From Lysinibacillus sp. G4S2 (GTDB lineage Bacteria; Bacillota; Bacilli; Bacillales_A; Planococcaceae), in the NCBI RefSeq assembly GCF_030348505.1, contig NZ_JAUCFJ010000002.1:4592001-4656000 (forward strand): 64,000 nt of DNA. Reading direction: 5' to 3'. Below, piece after piece: positions 37,019 through 46,204 of this stretch; within the stretch, counting starts at the first letter, position 1; the number at the start of each line of letters is the position of its first letter. The translations under genes and the position numbers were made by a program. The notes beneath the pieces are model-generated. The model made no database searches. It was not told the origin of the DNA and was given only the letters and a program-made list of their open reading frames with translations.

Positions 37019-37927
37019 TTGGAGCTCTATACAAACTTACGTCAAGGGGAAAAAGGTGCTTGGTTATCAATCGGTACATATTTAATATTGAGTTCAGTAA
37101 AGCTAACGATTGGCTATATTGGGACATCGGAAGCACTAAAAGCAGATGGATTGAATAATACCACTGATATTATCGCCTCCATTGCTGTACTCGTCGGATT
37201 GCGAATTGCCCAAATACCACCTGACTCTAATCATCAATACGGTCATTTACGTGCAGAAACCGTTGCGTCACTTGTTGCATCGTTTATTATGCTAGTCGTT
37301 GGCTTACAGGTACTTTTTAATTCGATCAAAAGCCTCTGGGAGCCAACTGGCACAGAACCATCACTCTTAACAGCCTATGTGGCAATCGGTAGTGCAGTAG
37401 TGATGTATATTGTCTATCGCTATAATTTGGCATTATCCAAAAAAATAAAAAGCGCTGCTGTTAAAGCGGCCGCCTATGATAATCGTTCGGATGCCCTTGT
37501 AAGTATAGGTACAGCAATCGGGATTTTTGGAGCAATTTTCGGTTTTCCTATTATCGATACATTAACAGCACTGCTCGTTGCACTTATTATTATTAAAACA
37601 GCTGTAGAGATTTTTTGGGAAGCTGTTCAAAGTCTTACAGATGCTTTTGATATTGACGAAGTCGAAACATTATCTGTATTAATACGTAATGTTGACGATG
37701 TTATCGAGCTTTTGGATTTCAAAGGCCGCTCACATGGCAATATGTACTTTATAGACGTAACTGTTACAGTTGATCCTTACTTAAATGTTTTTGAAAGCCA
37801 CCGTATCACTGAAGATATTGAAAAAACTGTAATGAGAGAATGTCCATTTTGCCAGGTTCTTGTGCATATAGAACCACATACTGAAGTAATTCCTCCAGCT
37901 AATGACAACAAGTCTCCTACCAAATGA
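37019..37927 (+). CDS. Cation diffusion facilitator family exporter (MneS-like)
   Basis: 302 residues from TTG 37019, which follows AAGGAGG by 6 nt; an upstream TTG at 37001 precedes the ribosome site. Six hydrophobic helices; metal-site motifs are ALKADGLNNTTD in helix 2 and AAYDNRSDAL in helix 5, i.e. Asp/Asn-based rather than the HxxxD zinc type, which fits the manganese-exporting CDF group (MneP/MneS). A C-terminal cytosolic domain with DVTVTVDPYLNVFESHRI follows. Follows a CorC-type cation transporter, hinting at shared metal homeostasis. Confidence 0.88.
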   Translation: MELYTNLRQGEKGAWLSIGTYLILSSVKLTIGYIGTSEALKADGLNNTTDIIASIAVLVGLRIAQIPPDSNHQYGHLRAETVASLVASFIMLVVGLQVLFNSIKSLWEPTGTEPSLLTAYVAIGSAVVMYIVYRYNLALSKKIKSAAVKAAAYDNRSDALVSIGTAIGIFGAIFGFPIIDTLTALLVALIIIKTAVEIFWEAVQSLTDAFDIDEVETLSVLIRNVDDVIELLDFKGRSHGNMYFIDVTVTVDPYLNVFESHRITEDIEKTVMRECPFCQVLVHIEPHTEVIPPANDNKSPTK

Positions 37928-37948
37928 TTGGTAAGAGACTTGTTTTAT
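37908..37948 (+). terminator. Terminator overlapping the CDF stop
   Basis: ACAAGTCTCCTACCAA pairs with TTGGTAAGAGACTTGT, with TTTATTATT after it; the stem includes the end of the gene. Confidence 0.8.
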
Positions 37949-38691
37949 TATTTAATCGCAATATAAATATCGACCTGAGCTTCTTGTGGGTTGGAGCATC
38001 GTTCATCGTACAGTTCGAAGTCACCGGTATATGTTCGTTCTACCTCTGAGTTTGCAAACCAAGCCCAGACATTCTGCCATGCTTTCACGACAACTTCTTC
38101 AAATGGACCTTTTTCAGAAGTAAATACTAAATATTTGGCAGCTGGCACTGTTTTTACGACCATACCCTCTGGAACTTCATCAGCAGCTACTACTTCCATT
38201 CCAAGTGTAATTGAATACTCTCCATTAACATCCGTTTCATAGTCAGAATAAAGACCGTACGTTATTTTATTTACTTGATTAGGTATTTGTCCCACAACAT
38301 TTTGCTGATAAAAATCCGTCCATAATTGTGGGATTTTTGCTTGAGAAGTTATTTCATTCGCATTACTTGTTCGCGCTGAGATTCCTACGATTTGAAATGA
38401 TTCTTTATTCATGACAACTGGTACTTTTATGTCATGCTTTCTCCATCGCTTTAAGTTTGGTAAAAAAGGAGACAACATTTGGCGCGCTTCTTCCTCCGCC
38501 ATTCCATCTTCTTTTAAATGTGGTACACAAACTGCGATCATTTCTTCTACTGTCAGATGTGGCTGCTTGAACTCTCCTAGTTCATAACAATATGTGCAAT
38601 AATCCTGACTTTTGTGTCCTTCTTTTTCTGTACCAAGTAATGACTCATCCACTAATGGCATTCCACAGCTTTGACAATAACTTTGCATCAT
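37948..38691 (-). CDS. Zinc-ribbon protein with GyrI-like effector-binding domain
   Basis: 247 residues from ATG 38691 (after AAGGGTGG). An N-terminal zinc ribbon (CQSCGMPL...YCTYCYELGEF, two CxxC pairs) is followed by an AraC-effector/GyrI-like domain (about 95-247) with VVMNKESFQIVGISART and a typical ...VERTYTGDFELYDERC ending. Such domains bind small molecules. The WYL regulator upstream on the same strand, 80 bp away, is a likely partner; together they may sense a ligand. Confidence 0.8.
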   Translation of the reverse strand: MMQSYCQSCGMPLVDESLLGTEKEGHKSQDYCTYCYELGEFKQPHLTVEEMIAVCVPHLKEDGMAEEEARQMLSPFLPNLKRWRKHDIKVPVVMNKESFQIVGISARTSNANEITSQAKIPQLWTDFYQQNVVGQIPNQVNKITYGLYSDYETDVNGEYSITLGMEVVAADEVPEGMVVKTVPAAKYLVFTSEKGPFEEVVVKAWQNVWAWFANSEVERTYTGDFELYDERCSNPQEAQVDIYIAIK

Positions 38692-38769
38692 TAAATCCAC
38701 CCTTCGTTCTATTTGTTTTGACTATAACAAAGGAAACCTGACATCTGTATGTCATCAATTGTATGGAAA

Positions 38770-39690
38770 TTAATTTTTTTTATATAATTGCACAATTTCC
38801 TGTGCTCGTTTTTGCACAACCTCACTTATATGAGGTGGCTCTAATACTTTTACTCGGTGGCCAAAACTAAGAAGAAAGCCATATAGCCATTCATCCTCAG
38901 GCAATGAAATTTTTATAGTGGAACTCTCATGATCTACATGCTCAGCGCCAAATGATTCTTCTACTAATGTTGTTATTGCGGAATCAAAAGACAACGTAAG
39001 GTTTACTACATTTTGAGGGCGATGCCATTCTTTATCCCATGGGAGTTCGGACAAGTTAACTTCTTTACGCTGGAAGGTCGTCATCTCTTCTTTTAAATTC
39101 TTCATCCTCGAAATTTTAAATAAGCGAAAATCTTCTCTCCATGTGCAATAGCCGTAAACATACCAAACCTTCCCTTTTTGGACTAACGTGTGCGGCTCCA
39201 ATAATCGATTTGTTATGTGACCATGTGTAGTGGAATAGGTGAAACTTACACAATGTGCCTGTTCAATTGCTTTTTTTAATAATGTAATCTGATCCTTAAA
39301 AATAACATTTGGTCCCCATGGGCTTAGGTCAATAAATAGTTGGTCAATCGATTGTTTTATTTTCTCATCAGCAACACTCGTTAATTTTTCAAGCACTGCT
39401 TCGGCATGTGAATCTTCATATGTTGTTAGTGCACTTTTGATAGCAATAGAAAGTGACGTAAGCTCATCCTTCGTCAACACCTGCTTATCGACACGATAGC
39501 CATCAATTAAACTAATCCCTCCATTAACACCCTGTTGACTAATGACAGGAACCCCAGCACAGCTCAGCGTTTCGATATCTCGGTAAATAGTACGGACTGA
39601 CACATTAAATAAATCGGCTAGCTCCTGGGCCGTCACCTTTTTACGATTTATTAAAATCATCGTCATCGTTAAAAGACGCTCTACTTTCAT
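38770..39690 (-). CDS. YafY-type transcriptional regulator (HTH_11 + WYL)
   Basis: 306 residues. Winged helix at 1-60 (ELADLFNVSVRTIYRDIETL), a linker helix region, then a WYL domain (about 140-225, with VSFTYSTTHGHITNRLLEPHTL and VWYVYGYC) and a C-terminal WCX region. WYL domains bind nucleotides or other small ligands. Upstream of and co-directional with the effector-binding gene. Start at 39690 follows AAGGAAGGAG. Confidence 0.9.
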   Translation of the reverse strand: MKVERLLTMTMILINRKKVTAQELADLFNVSVRTIYRDIETLSCAGVPVISQQGVNGGISLIDGYRVDKQVLTKDELTSLSIAIKSALTTYEDSHAEAVLEKLTSVADEKIKQSIDQLFIDLSPWGPNVIFKDQITLLKKAIEQAHCVSFTYSTTHGHITNRLLEPHTLVQKGKVWYVYGYCTWREDFRLFKISRMKNLKEEMTTFQRKEVNLSELPWDKEWHRPQNVVNLTLSFDSAITTLVEESFGAEHVDHESSTIKISLPEDEWLYGFLLSFGHRVKVLEPPHISEVVQKRAQEIVQLYKKN

Positions 39691-39723
39691 CTTTGTGCTC
39701 CTTCCTTTATTTTTCTATGTTTA

Positions 39724-39964
39724 TGGCTCTTCACCAAAACGTGTGGTTGATTTCAGTTCCGACTGGGCGCTTTGTAGCTGACGCTTCGCTTTCGCACAGA
39801 GCAAAGCTTCCTGGGGGCGTCCGATGAGCCGCTTCACTCGCGTTGCTCGCTCCAGGGTCTCATCTGTGACGCTGATCCCCAAGGAGTCGCCCAGTCGGAA
39901 CGAAGATCAACCTATATGGCATACGTTTTAAGAAATGTCATCCACAACTTTTGGTGATGAGCCA
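39724..39964. mobile_element. Family B MITE-like element, intact ends and 6-bp target duplication
   Basis: 241 bp, no coding frame. Left end TGGCTCTTCACCAAAA and the inverted right end TGGCTCATCACCAAAA differ at one base. TGTTTA flanks both sides (39718-39723 and 39965-39970). The interior forms long imperfect inverted repeats: GTTCCGACTGGGCG on the left, CGCCCAGTCGGAAC on the right. Confidence 0.85.
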
Positions 39965-39970
39965 TGTTTA

Positions 39971-40365
39971 TTACTTTTTACAGATGTGGTGATTAACCAT
40001 TTTTACACATACGAAGAGGCTGATTTCCCCTACTCGCTTTGTCGCTGCCGCTTCGCTTTCGCGCAGATAAAACATTTGTTGCTGACGGTTCGCTTTCACG
40101 CAGAGCAAGGCTTCCTGCAGGCGTCGAGTAGCCCTACGCTCCAATTAGTTGAAATGGAAATATATTAGCAAAATAGTGGTAAAAAATCCTTTTATCGCTC
40201 AATAATAAACCTATTTTTTCCCTAATCAACATGCCTGTACTTTTTAATTACTAATTCTCTATCTATTTTAAGTACTTTTTGCGTTTTATGTAATAGTAAG
40301 GCTCAACACCGTGTAGTTGATTTCCACTCTGACTGGGCGCTTCGTTGCAGGGTCTCATGTCATCC
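39971..40365. repeat. Gap with two degenerate family B-like segments
   Basis: 39990-40160 holds GGCTGATTTCCCC, CCGCTTCGCTTTCGC and AGGCTTCCTGCAGGCGTC; 40305-40360 holds GTTGATTTCCACTCTGACTG followed directly by GGTCTCATGTCATCCACA, so its middle is deleted. Between them is AT-rich sequence with nothing recognised. Confidence 0.5.
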
Positions 40366-40412
40366 ACAAAAAACGACGGGCCGCTACACTTTGTAGGAAC
40401 TCGCCGTTTACT
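40366..40412 (-). terminator. Terminator of the two-component operon
   Basis: Minus-strand stem AAACGGCGAG...CCCGTCGTTT with an inner CTACA/TGTAG pair, followed by TTTTTG. Imperfect but well placed, 27 bp after the stop at 40439. Confidence 0.65.
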
Positions 40413-40438
40413 TATTTTTTATATTTATTCATTAACTT

Positions 40439-41086
40439 TTATACACCACTGCCCTCTGTCAGCCCGTGCTTCACAGCATAAAGAGCCGCCTGAGTACGAT
40501 CCTGTACTTGTAGCTTCGTGAAAATATTAGAAATATGGGTTTTCACTGTTTTTTCTGTAACGAATAAAGAGGACGCAATTTCTCGATTACTTTTGCCTTT
40601 TGTGAGCTCTGCTAGCACATCTTGTTCACGAGGTGTTAGTGGGTTTAAAATATGAGGTGCATTTTTAGATTCTTGACGGTCCATTTCAAGAGTCGTTGTT
40701 GCTTCTGGATGTAATGTATTTTCGCCTCGCATAATACGACGAATAGACAATACCAATTCATCAGGTTCAATATCTTTCAACTGATAGCCTGCTGCTCCAG
40801 CCTCCATAGCTGGCACCACATGATCACGGTCTGAAAAGCTTGTAAGCATCAAAATTTCTATTTTCGGAAACTTAGCTTTAATACGCTTCGTTGCCTGAAT
40901 ACCGTCCAGTTCAGGCATTACTAAGTCCATGAGTATAATATCTGGCTGTATACTTTCTGCTAAAGCCACTGCCTCCAGTCCATTTTTTGCTTCTCCTACA
41001 ACTTCAATATCTTTCTGTGTTTTTAAGAAAAATAATAATCCACGACGCACAACATGATGGTCGTCAGCGATTAATACACGTATCAT
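40439..41086 (-). CDS. yhcZ: Response regulator, NarL/LuxR family (YhcZ / AirR-like)
   Basis: 215 residues. Receiver domain with acidic pocket ADDH (residues 7-10), phospho-acceptor Asp54 (IILMDLVMPELDG), Thr/Ser82 region and Lys104-like KDIEPDE; C-terminal LuxR HTH (LTPREQDVLAELTKGKSNREIASSLFVTEKTVKTHISNIF). Twelve bp after the kinase gene, in one operon. Resembles B. subtilis YhcZ and S. aureus AirR. Confidence 0.9.
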   Translation of the reverse strand: MIRVLIADDHHVVRRGLLFFLKTQKDIEVVGEAKNGLEAVALAESIQPDIILMDLVMPELDGIQATKRIKAKFPKIEILMLTSFSDRDHVVPAMEAGAAGYQLKDIEPDELVLSIRRIMRGENTLHPEATTTLEMDRQESKNAPHILNPLTPREQDVLAELTKGKSNREIASSLFVTEKTVKTHISNIFTKLQVQDRTQAALYAVKHGLTEGSGV

Positions 41087-41098
41087 TCTCTTTCCCCC

Positions 41099-42214
41099 TT
41101 AATATGGTAAGCGGATTAACAGCTCTGTTCCTCTTCCCAATTCACTCACCCAGTCAGCTTTGCCACCAACTGATTTTGCACGATCCTTTATTGATTGCAA
41201 GCCCATCGAAAGTAGCTTATTGTTGTTATCGATGACGAAGCCTCGTCCCTCATCGCGAATAACGAGTAAAATATCTGTAGAAGTGACCGTAATATAAAGT
41301 GCCGCTTCCAGCACACCCGCATGACGACGAACATTATTAAGTGCTTCTTGAGCTACCCGAAATAATGTTTCTTCGATACGTGATGGGAATTGCAGTACAC
41401 CTGAGACTGTTACATGAAGCTTCAAGCCAAGCATTTCAGCATACACTTTTATCGCTTCAAGCAAACCATTTTCTAACCCTTTTGGACGAAGTTGCCAAAT
41501 AAGAGCGCGCATTTCTGTTAAAGCATCCTGTGTTAAATGCTGAATCTCTTTAAATGTTTCCTTAACATCACAATCATTCGACATTTCAATACCAGCTCTC
41601 GCAGTTAAAGTAACTGAGAACAATAACTGGTTTACAGAATCATGTAAATCTCTAGCTAGACGGTTACGCTCCTTTACAAGTGCCATTTCTTGCTCCTGCT
41701 TTGTCAGCACAATTCGCTTAATAGCTGACCCCATCTGAAATGCAACCGATTCAAGTAATGCTAGCTCCTCCTCTGAAAAACGAACGGTATCCTTTGATGC
41801 AACATTTAAGACCCCAAAACGCTCTTGTCCCGATTGAAGTGGCACTGTTGCATGGTGTGTAATGCCTGCATGATCGCCAACATTTGCTGCAATTGCACTT
41901 TCAATTCGTTGACATTCAATAATATTAGAAGCTTTTTTTAATTCCTCATTACGATAGCGGGAAACACACCAACAGCCTCCCTTTTTTAAATAATGGCAAT
42001 TATTAAACTCCAATGCCTCTGGTAAATTTTCATGAACAACGAGCTCTGACCGCCCTTTTTCATCAATAAAAAAAATCCAGCCTGTTTCAAAATTTGTGCC
42101 ATTTAAAAATTTCACAAGTGCTCCCTTTAACATCGTTACTATTTCAGTTTCTTCATTTAATAACTCGGCAATCTCTTTTAAGATACTAATATTCGAATGC
42201 TCATTTTCCCTCAC
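41099..42214 (-). CDS. yhcY: GAF-domain sensor histidine kinase (YhcY / AirS-like)
   Basis: 371 residues, no membrane segment, so cytosolic. A GAF domain (about 25-170) holds four cysteines, Cys73, Cys81, Cys83 and Cys101; then HisKA_3 with RDLHDSVNQLLFS (phospho-acceptor His191) and HATPase_c (EALNNVRRHA, DEGRGF, GMGLQSIKDRAKS-like). S. aureus AirS (YhcS) senses oxygen/redox with an iron-sulfur cluster bound by GAF cysteines; the same is inferred here. Divergent from bdbC. Confidence 0.88.
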   Translation of the reverse strand: MRENEHSNISILKEIAELLNEETEIVTMLKGALVKFLNGTNFETGWIFFIDEKGRSELVVHENLPEALEFNNCHYLKKGGCWCVSRYRNEELKKASNIIECQRIESAIAANVGDHAGITHHATVPLQSGQERFGVLNVASKDTVRFSEEELALLESVAFQMGSAIKRIVLTKQEQEMALVKERNRLARDLHDSVNQLLFSVTLTARAGIEMSNDCDVKETFKEIQHLTQDALTEMRALIWQLRPKGLENGLLEAIKVYAEMLGLKLHVTVSGVLQFPSRIEETLFRVAQEALNNVRRHAGVLEAALYITVTSTDILLVIRDEGRGFVIDNNNKLLSMGLQSIKDRAKSVGGKADWVSELGRGTELLIRLPY

Positions 42215-42409
42215 AAAAACACCTCATCTTTGGCATTACTAATTTTAATGATAACATTTCAAAGTCTGGAACGTCTGCCTTAGCCATTCATACTTTAGAC
42301 TGAAATTCATTTGAAAAGTATTTGGTTTATCTTGTTAAGATAATTTACTTCTAAAACTAGAACAACTATAATCGAACAAGTACATGGTTATAATAAGGGG
42401 AGAATTTAT

Positions 42410-42835
42410 ATGTCTAAAAAAGAGGAAAATGGCTTACTATTTATTTGGATTGTCTCTGTCGTTGCAACACTAGGCTCCTTATACTTTTCTGAAATTCGTC
42501 ATTATGAGCCTTGTAAAATGTGTTGGGTCCAACGAGTTTTCATGTATCCAATCGTCATTATGACAACTATTGCCTTTATTCAAAAAAATGCACGTATTGC
42601 TGTAACAACTGCTGTTTTTGCTATTATGGGTGGCAGTGTATCACTATACCATTATGGAATACAAAAGCTTAGTTTTTTAGCTGAAACTGCCCCTGCTTGT
42701 GGTGCTGTTTCATGTACAGGACAATATATTAACTGGTTAGGCTTTATTACAATCCCATTTTTAGCGCTAACTGCATTTATTTTAATTGCAGGGACAAGCT
42801 TCTATTTAATGAAGGCTGCTAAAACAGCAAATTAA
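42410..42835 (+). CDS. bdbC: Disulfide bond formation protein of the DsbB type (BdbC)
   Basis: Membrane thiol oxidase passing electrons from an exported thioredoxin-like partner to quinone. 141 residues with four hydrophobic helices. First periplasm-side pair Cys35-Cys38 in EPCKMCWVQR; second pair in PACGAVSCTGQ. Ribosome site GGGGAG. No bdbD is adjacent in the window. Divergent from the redox-type two-component operon, ~195 bp apart, so shared control is possible. Confidence 0.9.
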   Translation: MSKKEENGLLFIWIVSVVATLGSLYFSEIRHYEPCKMCWVQRVFMYPIVIMTTIAFIQKNARIAVTTAVFAIMGGSVSLYHYGIQKLSFLAETAPACGAVSCTGQYINWLGFITIPFLALTAFILIAGTSFYLMKAAKTAN

Positions 42836-42837
42836 TT

Positions 42838-42876
42838 AAGAGACCGTGTTCTACACTAGGAATACGGTCTTTTCTA
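42838..42876 (+). terminator. Terminator of bdbC
   Basis: AGACCGTGTTC pairs with GGAATACGGTCT, then TTTCT. It lies 14 bp before the next gene start, so some read-through is likely. Confidence 0.7.
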
Positions 42877-42889
42877 CGGAGGAAGATAT

Positions 42890-43729
42890 ATGTTTCATTA
42901 TGAAATAAACACTAATAATTTGACAGTCGAGGAGCTATTACGCAATCATTGGCGACTCGGTAAAAAGCTAGTTCATGAATTGCGAATGGCGAAGGCTATC
43001 ACAACAGTTGACGGAGAGCCTATTCAATGGAAAGACCCATTACAGGCAGGAACTATTATAAAATTTACATTTCCGATTCCGCCATCTAATTATCAACCGA
43101 CTCCGGTTTGTGCTATAGATGTCGTCTATGAGGATGATCATTGCTTGATCGTTTCTAAACCAAAAGGTATGTCAACTCATCCAAATGATGCACGTGATAC
43201 CCATACTTGTATGAATCATGTTATGGCACATATTAAAGAGCAGGGTGGCACTTATGCAGAGCATGTCCATCGATTAGATAGAGGGACACAAGGGTTGTTA
43301 CTTGTAGCAAAGCATCCACTGGCTAAGTCAATTTTTGATCGCATGATTGAGGAAAAATCCATCATTCGAACTTACGCAGCAGAAGTACAAGGAAATATCC
43401 GTTCTTCATCAGGCACAATCGCCGAATCTATCGGAAAAGACCGACACCACGCAACAAGACGTGTTGTTTCAAAAACTGGACAGCATGCAGTAACACACTA
43501 TGAGGTTGTAGCTCGCTATAAAAATTCTTGTGTTGTTCACCTAATTCTAGAAACGGGTAGAACACATCAAATTCGTGTACATTTAGCACATATCGGTCAT
43601 CCGATTATCGGTGATACAATGTACGGAGCACGAGAAACAGCAAGTGGTGACTATGAGCTCCATGCTATTCAATTGGAATTCGAGCATCCATTTTTAAATA
43701 AACAAATCGTTGTAAAGGATCAACAGTAA
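42890..43729 (+). CDS. RluA-family pseudouridine synthase (YhcT-like)
   Basis: 279 residues. An N-terminal S4-like region (LTVEELLRNHWRLGKKLVHEL) precedes the catalytic domain with HRLDRGTQGLLLVAK, holding the active aspartate, and LETGRTHQIRVHLAHIGHPIIGD. Modifies uridines in 23S rRNA or tRNA; the target is not clear from sequence. Start follows GGAGG. B. subtilis yhcT lies beside the nucleotidase gene yhcR, as here. Confidence 0.9.
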   Translation: MFHYEINTNNLTVEELLRNHWRLGKKLVHELRMAKAITTVDGEPIQWKDPLQAGTIIKFTFPIPPSNYQPTPVCAIDVVYEDDHCLIVSKPKGMSTHPNDARDTHTCMNHVMAHIKEQGGTYAEHVHRLDRGTQGLLLVAKHPLAKSIFDRMIEEKSIIRTYAAEVQGNIRSSSGTIAESIGKDRHHATRRVVSKTGQHAVTHYEVVARYKNSCVVHLILETGRTHQIRVHLAHIGHPIIGDTMYGARETASGDYELHAIQLEFEHPFLNKQIVVKDQQ

Positions 43730-43735
43730 TTATCG

Positions 43736-43788
43736 CACTGCACTTCCCATTGTTGGACATTAGCTAACAATTGGGGGTGCAGTTTTTT
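43736..43788 (+). terminator. Terminator of the pseudouridine synthase gene
   Basis: CTGCACTTCCCATTGTT pairs with AACAATTGGGGGTGCAG, then TTTTTTTATG. Confidence 0.88.
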
Positions 43789-43979
43789 TATGACTTTAGT
43801 TTAAGTATATTTACTTAAAATTCTAAAAAAGTATAAATATATTATTCGGCATTTTTTTCATCTGTTTTTTACAGTAATTTTAATATACATTTCCATTATT
43901 GGTAATGACGGCGAATTTCTTTCATGATAGAATTAAACTAAATTGTCAGTCATCTGACTATATGAGGAGGAATTCATTA

Positions 43980-46160
43980 ATGAAATGGGTTAAAAGTATT
44001 GCAGCAACAACTCTAGCTGCGAGTTTACTAGCTACACCCGGTTTTGCCGCATATGCAGCGGAGACAGCACCAAAACCAACAACTACGAAAGACGATTTCA
44101 AATTAACAGTTCTACACTCAAATGACACGCATGCACACGTTGAAGCTGCTCCACAGCGTGCTACAAAAGTAAAAGAACTTCGTGCTGCAAATCCAAACTC
44201 ACTTCTTTTGGATGCTGGTGATGTTTTCTCTGGTACTTTATACTTCAATGAGTTTACTGGAGAAACTGATATGAAGTTAATGAACTTAATGGGTTACGAT
44301 GCAATGACTTTCGGTAACCATGAGTTCGATTTAGGATCAAGCCCAGAAGGACATGCTGCACTTGCGAAATTCGTTAAAGGAGCAGAATTCCCACTAGTAG
44401 GTGCAAACTTAGATTTTTCAAAGGATCCTTTATTTGATGGCTTACAATTCAAAACAGTCACTAAAGACTTCCAAAAAGGTAAAATTTATAACGGTATTAT
44501 TAAAGAAATTGATGGAGAAAAAGTAGGTATTTTCGGGCTTACAACAGAAGAAACACCTTCGATTTCAAGTGTTGCTAACGTTCAATTTGCAAACTATATC
44601 GATTCTGCGAAAAAAGCAGTAGCAGATTTTGAAAAACAAGGTGTTAATAAAATTATTGCACTAAATCATTTAGGCTTCGATGATTCAAAAGATTTCGATA
44701 ACGATCAATTACTAGCTGCAGCTGTAGAAGGTATTGATGTTATCGTTGGTGGTCACACACATACAAAATTAGAAAAGCCTGTAAAAGCAGAAACACCATT
44801 CAAGGATCCTACAATTATCGTTCAAACAGGTCAATATAGCGAGAATTTAGGTGAACTTGATTTAACTTTCAACGATAATGGTGCAGTTGTTGACTACATC
44901 GGTCAATTACATCCTTTAACTGATAAAGAAAAGCCTGTACAACCTGACGCTGAGGCTACAGCACTTTTAGCACCATATAAAGAACAAATTACAAAAATCT
45001 TAAATCAATCAACAGGCAATACAGCTGTTTCTAAACTAAATGGCGGTCGTAATCTTTGGGGCGTTCGCGCTGGTGAAACAAATCTTGGTAACTTAATTGC
45101 TGATGGTATGCTTGCTGGTGCAAAGAAAATTGATCCAGAAGTACAATTTGCATTCCAAAACGGTGGTGGTATCCGCTCAAGTATTGATGCAGGAGATATC
45201 ACTGTTGGTGAAGTCATGACAGTAATGCCATTCGGTAATGCTCTTGCTATCGTAAAATTAACAGGTGCTGAAATCTACGAAATTGTAGAACATAGTGTGA
45301 AAGAATTCCCGAAAGAATCTGGTGGATTCCTACACTTCTCAGGTTTACAAGTAGAGTTTGATGGTAAAGCACCAGCTGGTAAACGTGTAAAATCTATTAA
45401 ATTAAATGGTAAAGAGCTAGATAAAGCTGCAAACTATAAAGCTGCAACAAATACATTCACTGCTAAAGGTGGAGACGGTTACGAAACACTGAAAAAAGCT
45501 TATGCTGACGGTCGTGTAAGTGAACCTGGTACGATTGACTATGAAATGTTTATCCAACATTTAGATACACTGAAAAAAGTTGATCCAAAAGTAGAAGGAC
45601 GTATTATTGCAACAATTCCATTTACAGATATTGCAAAAGGCTCAGAAACAGAAGGCTATGTTCGTGATCTTTATTACCGTGATTTAACAAAAGGTACTTC
45701 TGCAACAACATATTCACCAAACGCAAACTTAACTCGTGCTCAAGCAGCATCATTTATCTCACGTGCCTTACATCTTGAAGCTAAAAGTCAAGCAACATTC
45801 TCGGATATTGCTAACTTAAATCCTGCAACACAAAAAGAAATTACAGCACTTGCTGAAGCTGGAATTGTACAAGGTGTAAATGGTAAATTCAATCCGGATG
45901 CAAAAGTAACTCGTGCTCAGCTTTCATTAATGTTTGCTCGTGCATATGACCTACAACATGATGCAAAAACTGGTTTAAAAGCTGATTTCAGTGATATTTC
46001 TAAATACGACGCTGAAACACAAAATGCTATCGCACTTATGAAAGACTTAAAGATTGTTAGCGGCGCAAACGGCAAATTTATGCCTGGTAACAACGCTACA
46101 CGTGCACATATGGCAAAAATGCTTTCTAACTACATTCCTTATGTAAAAGAATCTAAATAA
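43980..46160 (+). CDS. S-layer-anchored 5'-nucleotidase / 2',3'-cyclic phosphodiesterase
   Basis: 726 residues, exported: signal peptide MKWVKSIAATTLAASLLATP ending near AYA. UshA-type metallophosphatase domain (LTVLHSNDTHAHVE, LLDAGDVFSGT, FGNHEFDLGSS, GGHTHT) and nucleotide-binding domain (GETNLGNLIADGML, QNGGGIRSSIDAG). Three C-terminal SLH motifs (about 550-720) anchor it to secondary wall polymer. It would release nucleosides and phosphate outside the cell. Start follows GAGGAGG; the frame extends upstream to 43899 without a ribosome site. Confidence 0.93.
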   Translation: MKWVKSIAATTLAASLLATPGFAAYAAETAPKPTTTKDDFKLTVLHSNDTHAHVEAAPQRATKVKELRAANPNSLLLDAGDVFSGTLYFNEFTGETDMKLMNLMGYDAMTFGNHEFDLGSSPEGHAALAKFVKGAEFPLVGANLDFSKDPLFDGLQFKTVTKDFQKGKIYNGIIKEIDGEKVGIFGLTTEETPSISSVANVQFANYIDSAKKAVADFEKQGVNKIIALNHLGFDDSKDFDNDQLLAAAVEGIDVIVGGHTHTKLEKPVKAETPFKDPTIIVQTGQYSENLGELDLTFNDNGAVVDYIGQLHPLTDKEKPVQPDAEATALLAPYKEQITKILNQSTGNTAVSKLNGGRNLWGVRAGETNLGNLIADGMLAGAKKIDPEVQFAFQNGGGIRSSIDAGDITVGEVMTVMPFGNALAIVKLTGAEIYEIVEHSVKEFPKESGGFLHFSGLQVEFDGKAPAGKRVKSIKLNGKELDKAANYKAATNTFTAKGGDGYETLKKAYADGRVSEPGTIDYEMFIQHLDTLKKVDPKVEGRIIATIPFTDIAKGSETEGYVRDLYYRDLTKGTSATTYSPNANLTRAQAASFISRALHLEAKSQATFSDIANLNPATQKEITALAEAGIVQGVNGKFNPDAKVTRAQLSLMFARAYDLQHDAKTGLKADFSDISKYDAETQNAIALMKDLKIVSGANGKFMPGNNATRAHMAKMLSNYIPYVKESK

Positions 46161-46167
46161 TCACTTA

Positions 46168-46203
46168 AAAATCCCGCTTCTCTAGTTAGAGAGCGGGATT
46201 TCT
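46168..46203. terminator. Bidirectional terminator, nucleotidase / aldo-keto reductase
   Basis: AAATCCCGC pairs with GCGGGATTT around a nested TCTCTA/TAGAGA stem; convergent genes on both sides. Confidence 0.85.
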
Positions 46204-46204
46204 A

